DNA of 64,000 nt from Kribbella steppae (GTDB taxonomy: Bacteria; Actinomycetota; Actinomycetes; Propionibacteriales; Kribbellaceae): NCBI RefSeq assembly GCF_004342025.1, contig NZ_SLWN01000016.1, positions 152,158 to 216,157 on the forward strand. Direction: 5' to 3'. How positions within the stretch are numbered: the first letter of the stretch is position 1; every line of letters starts with the position of its first letter. Of this stretch, positions 58,919-64,000 are shown piece by piece. The notes below the pieces were generated by a model. That model was given only the letters and a program-made list of their open reading frames with translations. It was not told where the DNA came from and did not search any database. The position numbers were made by a program, and so were the translations under genes.

Positions 58919-59425
58919 ATGGAAATGGTGACCACGCTGTTCCGGAAGTACGACGGACAGCCACATCGCCTGGTGGAAGCCGTCCGGCTCGGCGAAGACG
59001 AGCACGGCCTGTGGGTCGGCTCGGTCCCCGGCACCCAGGGCCAGCGCGCCGACGGCAGCTGGGTCACCATCGACCACCACCGCGTCCGCCTCTTCCCGCA
59101 CGGCCAGTGGTGGAGCGCCCTGTTCAACGACGACCCGCACCAGACCCGCATCTACTGCGACGTCACCATGCCCGCGGAGTTCGGCGTCGACACCGTCACC
59201 ACCGTCGACCTCGACCTCGACATCCGCCTGATGCGCGACGGCACCGTCCGCGTCATGGACGAAGACGAGTTCCACGCCCACCAGGTGAAGTACAACTACC
59301 CACCCCAGGTAGTAGCCACCGCCCAAGCCACCTGCACCTGGCTGGCCACCCACATAACCACCACAGAACCCTTCACCACCGCCTACAAGCCCTACCTGGA
59401 CCGCACCCGCGCACTGACTTCCTGA
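58919..59425 (+). CDS. DUF402 protein, copy 1
   Basis: This 168-residue protein belongs to the DUF402 family, which includes FomD, a nucleotide-phosphate hydrolase. The acidic metal-binding block is present: TIYCDV-like IYCDVTMPAEF, VDLDLDIRL and MDEDEFHAHQVKYNYP. The C-terminal TTAYKPYLDRTR closes the fold. Function in this organism is unknown. It is divergent from dxs, and a paralogue lies 40 nt downstream. Confidence 0.85.
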   Translation: MEMVTTLFRKYDGQPHRLVEAVRLGEDEHGLWVGSVPGTQGQRADGSWVTIDHHRVRLFPHGQWWSALFNDDPHQTRIYCDVTMPAEFGVDTVTTVDLDLDIRLMRDGTVRVMDEDEFHAHQVKYNYPPQVVATAQATCTWLATHITTTEPFTTAYKPYLDRTRALTS

Positions 59426-59452
59426 AGCGGCTGGAGTGCACCTGGGCGGGGA

Positions 59453-59458
59453 TAGGTT
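59453..59458 (+). promoter_or_regulatory. Leaderless -10 (TAGGTT) for the second DUF402 gene
   Basis: TAGGTT ends 7 nt before ATG 59466. It suggests the second DUF402 gene has its own promoter, although it lies only 40 nt after the first. Confidence 0.4.
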
Positions 59459-59465
59459 GAAGGCT

Positions 59466-59960
59466 ATGCGGGATGTGCGGGTGGTTTATCGGAAGTACGA
59501 CGAGAAGTTGCATTGGCATCAGTGGATGCGGTGGCTTGGGGAGGATGAGTTCGGGGTTTGGTTGGGGGCGCCGGCGGATTCGGTGTCGCAGCGTGGGAGT
59601 GAGCCGGAAGTGGTGCACTCGCAGGCGCATGTGCAGTTGTTTCCGCGGGACAAGTGGTTCACCGCGATCTTCAACGACGAGCCGCGGTCGACGGAGATCT
59701 ACTGCGACATCACCACGCCGGTGGAGTTCGGCGAGGACGTGTTCACGATGGTGGATCTCGACCTGGACGTGGTGAAGAAGCGGGACGGGTCGATCTACAT
59801 CGACGACGAGGACGAGTTCGCCGAGCACCAGGTGAAGTACGGCTACCCGGCCGACGTGATCGAGACCGCCCGGACCACCTGCGACTGGTTGGCCGACGCG
59901 GTCGCGACCGAGGAACCGTTCCTGACCGTCTACAAGACCTACCTCGACAGGGTCCGGTGA
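59466..59960 (+). CDS. DUF402 protein, copy 2
   Basis: This 164-residue paralogue of the preceding gene keeps the same landmarks: VYRKYDEKLHWHQWMRWLGE, HVQLFPRDKWFTAIFNDEP, IYCDITTPVEF, VDLDLDVVKK and IDDEDEFAEHQVKYGYP, then YKTYLDRV. The acidic residues are conserved, so both copies may be active. It starts at ATG 59466 and its 3' end overlaps the convergent S15-like hydrolase by 22 nt. Confidence 0.88.
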   Translation: MRDVRVVYRKYDEKLHWHQWMRWLGEDEFGVWLGAPADSVSQRGSEPEVVHSQAHVQLFPRDKWFTAIFNDEPRSTEIYCDITTPVEFGEDVFTMVDLDLDVVKKRDGSIYIDDEDEFAEHQVKYGYPADVIETARTTCDWLADAVATEEPFLTVYKTYLDRVR

Positions 59961-61453
59961 ACGGTCAGCGTCGAGTCCTTCAGCAGTAGCGCGCCCGGCA
60001 GCGGTCCGCGTTGGCCGGCGAACATGTCGGCGACCGGGGTGACGGTGAGGTAGAGGTTCTTCCCAGCCGGTACGTCGACCGCGATCGCAGGCAGCTCGAT
60101 CGAACGCCGCTCCCCCTTCACCACCCGCTCCTCACGCAACGGCATCGTGTTGTTCTGCACGACCTTCGCAGTCAAGGGATTCGTCCCGACGCTCAAAGCG
60201 AAGAAGGCACCCGCGTCCGGCAGCAACGTGTACACGCGAGCGTCGACGCGCGGCACGCCCGCCACCGTCACCGGCCCGGCGGCGACCTTCACGCTCAGCG
60301 GCAATCCAGCCCCGGTCGGGGTGAGGATCTTGCCGAGCTTGTAGCGAGCATTGGCAGTCAGGCTCTGTTGCGTGAGGCAACGACCATCCGCGGTCGCCAG
60401 GTGATAGTCGCCGTACCCGGTCAAGCCCGTTGCCTTGCCCAACAGCTTGGTCGACATGAACCGCAAGGCGAGACCGGAGAAGCTGGACGAACCCAATGCG
60501 ATCGAGCACGGGTCACCCGGGGTCGCAAAGCCGGGCGGCAGCACACTCGGCAAGGTGTGACCGCCGTTGTAACCGACGAGGATCGAGCGAGCACGCGCCC
60601 GCGGAGTCAGCGCCCGCTCGAAGTTCGCCAGACCCTGGTTGAGGTTGAACAGGTTGTCCGAGATGCCCTGACCGAACAACACCGGGATGTCGAGCTTCCG
60701 CCCCTGTGCCACGTGCCAAGCGGGCCCATTGCGCGCGAAGAACGCGTCCAGGTCCCGCCCGGCCTTCCCTGGCGGCCAAGCTCCAGTCGCAATCAGTACG
60801 ACGAACGCCGCCGAGACCGCCGGTGGAAGGTGCGTACCGCCGCCGGCGTACAGCAAGGACAGCCACATCGTCCGGGCCGCCTCGTCCGGAGCGAGGCTGC
60901 CCTTCAGGTCCCACCAGGTGACCTCAGGCGCGAGCGCGTCGAACCGGGTCCGACCGCTGTCTCGCAACTCGGTGAACGCGCCGGCGAACTGGAACCCACC
61001 GCCGTACGACCCGCCGATCGCGCCGATCAGCGGATCACCGGGCCCTTGGCGAGTCACCCAGTCCAGACCGGCGACGAGGTCGACGAGCTTGATCACGTCG
61101 CGGCCCTCGAAGTCGGGGTTCATCACGTGTGCGACGCCGGTGCTCTCGCCGAAACTGCGCTGGTCGAAGCTCAGCACGCCGAAGCCCGCGTCGAGCCAGG
61201 ACTTGAAGGCGGCCGGATCCTTGGTCCGGCTGCCGGCCCAGCCGTGACTGTGCAGGATCAGCGGGACGGTGTGCGTCGCGGAGGCGCCCGCGGGTTCGAA
61301 GAGGGAGTAACAGATCCGGACGGGAGTCGTCGTCCCAGGTTCCGGCACCGAGGCCACACAGCCGTCCGTGACCGCGGCGGCAGCAGGTAGCGCCACCAAC
61401 GAGGAGCCGAGCACACCAAGGGCACCAACGAGTGCAGCCAAACGACGATGCAT
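59939..61453 (-). CDS. Secreted alpha/beta-hydrolase (S15/CocE-like)
   Basis: This 504-residue exported hydrolase has a signal peptide (~1-27, ending AAAAV). The catalytic Ser is in AIGGSYGGGFQF and the oxyanion region is LILHSHGWAGS. The His candidate is in YNGGHTLPSV. A beta-sandwich-like C-terminal region (~375-504) follows, as in X-Pro dipeptidyl-peptidase and cocaine-esterase relatives. The substrate is unknown. GGGGAG lies 8 nt before ATG 61453. Confidence 0.88.
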   Translation of the reverse strand: MHRRLAALVGALGVLGSSLVALPAAAAVTDGCVASVPEPGTTTPVRICYSLFEPAGASATHTVPLILHSHGWAGSRTKDPAAFKSWLDAGFGVLSFDQRSFGESTGVAHVMNPDFEGRDVIKLVDLVAGLDWVTRQGPGDPLIGAIGGSYGGGFQFAGAFTELRDSGRTRFDALAPEVTWWDLKGSLAPDEAARTMWLSLLYAGGGTHLPPAVSAAFVVLIATGAWPPGKAGRDLDAFFARNGPAWHVAQGRKLDIPVLFGQGISDNLFNLNQGLANFERALTPRARARSILVGYNGGHTLPSVLPPGFATPGDPCSIALGSSSFSGLALRFMSTKLLGKATGLTGYGDYHLATADGRCLTQQSLTANARYKLGKILTPTGAGLPLSVKVAAGPVTVAGVPRVDARVYTLLPDAGAFFALSVGTNPLTAKVVQNNTMPLREERVVKGERRSIELPAIAVDVPAGKNLYLTVTPVADMFAGQRGPLPGALLLKDSTLTVHRTLSR

Positions 61454-61585
61454 CAGCCACTCCCCGTGATCGAGGGATTCCGCTGCGCACACGCTAGACG
61501 ACACCGACCACGCTGACCAGATCCCGGCTCCGCTCAGGGCGAACCGAGCCGCGCAAACCGCCTCGACGCTGCGAGACTGTGCTCC

Positions 61586-63493
61586 GTGCATATCGCGATC
61601 GAGGTCGTGGCCCTCGTCGCCGTGGTCGCGGCCGGGGCCGCACTGGCCCGGCGGCTCGGGATCTCGGCTCCCCTGCTCCTCGTCATCATCGGGATCGCCG
61701 CGTCGTACCTCCCGTTCGTCCCCCGGGTCGAACTCGAGCCCGAGGTCGTCCTGGTCGGCTTCCTGCCGCCACTTCTGTACGCCGCCGCGATCAGGACCAG
61801 CCTGGTCGACTTCACCAAACACCGGCGCTCGATCGGCTTCCTCTCGGTCGGCCTGGTCGCGTTCACGACGGTCGGCGTCGGTCTGGTCGCCTGGTGGCTG
61901 CTCGGTGCGGTGGCCGAAGGTCTGGGCTATGAGCCGCTGCCGTTGTGGGCCGCCTTCGCGATCGGTGCCGTGGTCGCGCCCCCGGACGCCGTCGCCGCGA
62001 CCGCTATCGCCAAGCGGGTCGGTCTCCCCCGCCGGGTGGTCACCATCCTCGAGGGCGAGAGTCTGGTCAACGACGCGACCGCCCTGGTCTGTCTGCGGAC
62101 GGCGATCGCCGCCGCGGCCGTCACCCCGACAGTCCTCGACGTCGGCCTCGACTTCCTCCGGGCGGCCGGCGGCGGTGTCCTGGTCGGCCTGATCGTCGCC
62201 TTCGTGCTGGCCAAGATCCGCCGGCGGTTCACTGATCCGGTGCTCGACACCACTCTCAGCCTGGCCGCGCCGTTCATCGCCTACATCGCGGCGGAGAACC
62301 ACTACGTGCACGCGTCCGGCGTTCTGGCCGTCGTCGTCACCGGCCTGCTGCTCGGCCACAAGTCGCCGATCATCCAGTCGGCCAAGTCGCGGCTGTCGGA
62401 GCGGACCAACTGGCGGACCTTCCAGTTCCTGCTGGAGAACACGGTCTTCCTGCTGATCGGACTGCAGACCCGGTGGATCCTCGACGACCTGTCCGAGAGC
62501 CCGCTACCCGGCTGGCTGATCGCTGCGGCGACGCTGGCGGTGTTCGCGACCGTCGTACTGCTCCGGCCGATCTGGCTCATCCCGACCACGTTCCTGTCCC
62601 GGCGGATCCTCGGGCCGTCGCGGCCGGGCCCGGTGTCCTGGCAGAGCCTGGTCGTCGTGTCGTGGGCGGGAATGCGCGGTGTGGTCACGCTGGCGGCGGT
62701 GTTCACCCTGCCCGAGGACACCCCGGATCGCGAGGTACTGGTCTTCATCGCCCTGGCCGTCACCGCGGGCACGCTGCTGCTGCAGGGATCGACCCTTCCC
62801 TGGCTGGTACGACGGTTGCGGCTGCCCGGCCCGGACCCGGCGGAGGATGCGCTGCAGGAGGCCGCCGTACTGCAAGGTGCGCATCGGGCGGCGATGGAGA
62901 AACTGGAAGAGATCTCGACTCCGGATGATCCGCCGGATGTGATCAGGGTGCTCCGGCAGCGTGGTGAGGCGCGGGCCGAGGCCGCCTGGGAGCGACTCGG
63001 CCGGCCGGAGACCGAGTACGAGACACCGAGCGAGGCCTACCGCCGGTTGCGGATGGCCATGCTGGAGGCCGAGCGTGCGCACATCCTGAAGGTCCGGGAC
63101 GCGGGCCTGGTCGCCGACGAGGTGCTGCAGCGGGCCCAGATCGCGCTCGACGTCGAGGAGTCGATGCTGGATCGCGAGGAGGCCGACGACGTCGGTGGGC
63201 AGTCGGAGGATCTGCGCGTCCCGCCTCAGGCGGGTGGTGCGTGCGAGCACCTCGAGAGCGCGCCGATGGTGCTGACCCCGAACACACCGGACGGTTGCGA
63301 GGAGTGCCTGGCGGGGGGCTGGAACTGGGTCCACCTGCGGCTCTGTCTCGGCTGCGGGCACGTCGGCTGCTGTGATTCGTCGCCGATGAAACACGCCAGC
63401 AAGCACTTCGCCACGGACCACCACCCGGTGATGCGGAGTTTCGAGCCGGGTGAGACGTGGCGCTGGTGTTTCGTGGACGAGAGGCTGGGCTGA
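61586..63493 (+). CDS. CPA1 Na+/H+ antiporter with C-terminal UBP-type zinc finger
   Basis: This 635-residue protein has 12 or so membrane helices (~1-410) of the CPA1/NhaP type: APPDAVAATAIAKRV carries the paired transport Asp and EGESLVNDATALV is typical. A cytoplasmic helical region (~415-545) follows. The C-terminus is a zinc-finger UBP domain: CEHLESAPM, CEECLAGGWNW, CLGCGHVGCCD and HASKHFATDHHPVM. Antiporter with attached UBP finger is a recurring bacterial fusion of unknown purpose. It starts with GTG and its stop overlaps the HIT gene start (TGATG). Confidence 0.92.
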   Translation: MHIAIEVVALVAVVAAGAALARRLGISAPLLLVIIGIAASYLPFVPRVELEPEVVLVGFLPPLLYAAAIRTSLVDFTKHRRSIGFLSVGLVAFTTVGVGLVAWWLLGAVAEGLGYEPLPLWAAFAIGAVVAPPDAVAATAIAKRVGLPRRVVTILEGESLVNDATALVCLRTAIAAAAVTPTVLDVGLDFLRAAGGGVLVGLIVAFVLAKIRRRFTDPVLDTTLSLAAPFIAYIAAENHYVHASGVLAVVVTGLLLGHKSPIIQSAKSRLSERTNWRTFQFLLENTVFLLIGLQTRWILDDLSESPLPGWLIAAATLAVFATVVLLRPIWLIPTTFLSRRILGPSRPGPVSWQSLVVVSWAGMRGVVTLAAVFTLPEDTPDREVLVFIALAVTAGTLLLQGSTLPWLVRRLRLPGPDPAEDALQEAAVLQGAHRAAMEKLEEISTPDDPPDVIRVLRQRGEARAEAAWERLGRPETEYETPSEAYRRLRMAMLEAERAHILKVRDAGLVADEVLQRAQIALDVEESMLDREEADDVGGQSEDLRVPPQAGGACEHLESAPMVLTPNTPDGCEECLAGGWNWVHLRLCLGCGHVGCCDSSPMKHASKHFATDHHPVMRSFEPGETWRWCFVDERLG

Positions 63494-63909
63494 TGGCCGA
63501 CTGTCTGTTCTGCTCGATCATCGCCGGGACGACGCCGGCGCAGATCGTCCTCGAGACCCCTGACGTGGTCGGATTCCTCGACGTACGGCCGGTGTTCAAG
63601 GGGCACACCTTGCTGGTGCCGCGTGAGCATGTGCCGACGCTGGTGGAACTGCCGGACGAGTTGTCCGTGCCGCTGTTCGGTGCGGCCCGGTCGCTCGCGG
63701 CGGCGGTGCGTACGGCGTTCGACGCCCAGGGATCATTTGTTGCCGTCAACAACGTGGTGTCGCAGTCCGTCCCCCATCTCCATGTGCACGTGGTGCCACG
63801 GACAAAGGGGGACGGACTGCGCGGCTTCTTCTGGCCCCGGACCAAGTACGCCGACGATGCCGAAGCAGCGGAGTACGCCGGCAAACTGCGCGCGGCCCTG
63901 GCCGACTAG
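63493..63909 (+). CDS. HIT-family hydrolase
   Basis: This 138-residue nucleotide-phosphate hydrolase has the histidine triad PHLHVHVVPR. The CLFCSIIAG opening with CxxC and the PVFKGHTLLVPREHV segment are typical of HinT-like proteins that cleave adenosine-phosphoramidates. ATG 63493 shares one base with the antiporter stop, so the two are co-translated. It ends near the window edge. Confidence 0.94.
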   Translation: MADCLFCSIIAGTTPAQIVLETPDVVGFLDVRPVFKGHTLLVPREHVPTLVELPDELSVPLFGAARSLAAAVRTAFDAQGSFVAVNNVVSQSVPHLHVHVVPRTKGDGLRGFFWPRTKYADDAEAAEYAGKLRAALAD

Positions 63910-64000
63910 CTTTCGCGCCGCGAGTCAAGGTTGAGTTTGGGCAGGTGTGAGTGACGCCGGGCGTTTGTTGTGAACGTTCGGCGTGGCTCGCGACGAAGGA
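63910..64000. other. Window end, no gene assigned
   Basis: The last 91 nt hold no complete gene. A GTG at 63972 begins an open frame to the window end, which may be the start of another gene, but there is too little to judge. Directly after the HIT stop a weak TCGC/GCGA pair is not a convincing terminator. Confidence 0.5.

Noticed and set aside
54467..59425. Very long plus-strand reading frame opposite the HExxH, dxs and permease genes
   Set aside because: It is antisense to clear genes for nearly its whole length, with Arg/Asp/His-rich composition typical of GC-rich shadow frames. Only its last 168 codons (DUF402) are real.

Overview
The window is high-GC DNA, densely packed with genes on both strands. 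It looks like chromosomal core and near-core sequence from a filamentous or soil actinomycete. Supporting signs are DUF3000 and DUF3099 proteins, an InhA-type enoyl reductase behind fabG, coproporphyrin-type haem genes (hemE, hemY, hemQ), a SigE-subfamily ECF sigma factor, a stand-alone LigD-type primase, many GTG starts and ATGA/GTGA stop-start overlaps, and several apparently leaderless promoters (TAnnnT 6-7 nt before the start codon). The overall gene style resembles the Nocardioidales/Kribbella group, but that placement is inference. I see no rRNA, tRNA, CRISPR array, prophage or recognisable insertion sequence.

Layout. 0-8.7 kb: a TetR regulator cut by the window edge, a TauE/SafE exporter, an NfeD/SPFH membrane pair, a lone ABC ATPase, a conserved unknown, serB, a double-GNAT protein and a secreted GH16 glucanase behind a LacI-type operator. 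8.7-15.8 kb: cyanophycinase and cyanophycin synthetase (cphB-cphA), a PCu(A)C copper lipoprotein coupled to a Tat-exported DyP peroxidase, and an ECF sigma factor with a membrane partner. 15.9-20.3 kb (minus strand): fabG, fabI, a Mur-ligase protein that looks like CphA without its ATP-grasp domain, and a polytopic membrane protein, with a dodecin upstream. 20.3-27 kb: DUF3099, a small Cys-containing protein, moaA, SURF1, a GH15 glycosidase, a non-classical SDR, a nested inverted-repeat element and a LigD-type polymerase.

27-38 kb: a secreted M4 metallopeptidase, a REC/FAD-oxidoreductase fusion in an operon with a membrane adenylate/guanylate cyclase, an ExeM-like secreted nuclease, a double DUF427 protein, msrB and a large CbxX/EccA-type AAA ATPase. 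38-46 kb: a minus-strand haem operon (hemE, GNAT, hemY, hemQ, VOC), then DUF3000 with ribonuclease D, and glutathione peroxidase with dienelactone hydrolase. 46-51 kb: the fatty-acid oxidation pair fadA-fadB, and an HxlR regulator divergent from a methyltransferase. 51-59 kb (minus strand): dxs, three paralogous membrane-anchored HExxH proteins and an APC permease. 59-64 kb: tandem DUF402 proteins, a secreted S15-like hydrolase, and a CPA1 Na+/H+ antiporter carrying a C-terminal UBP-type zinc finger, coupled to a HIT hydrolase.

Most clusters are housekeeping metabolism (serine, haem, isoprenoid, fatty acid, molybdopterin) mixed with secreted degradative enzymes and redox defence. The least explained units are the CphA-like ligase in the fatty-acid operon, the redox-sensor-like flavoprotein with the cyclase, and the HExxH paralogue family.
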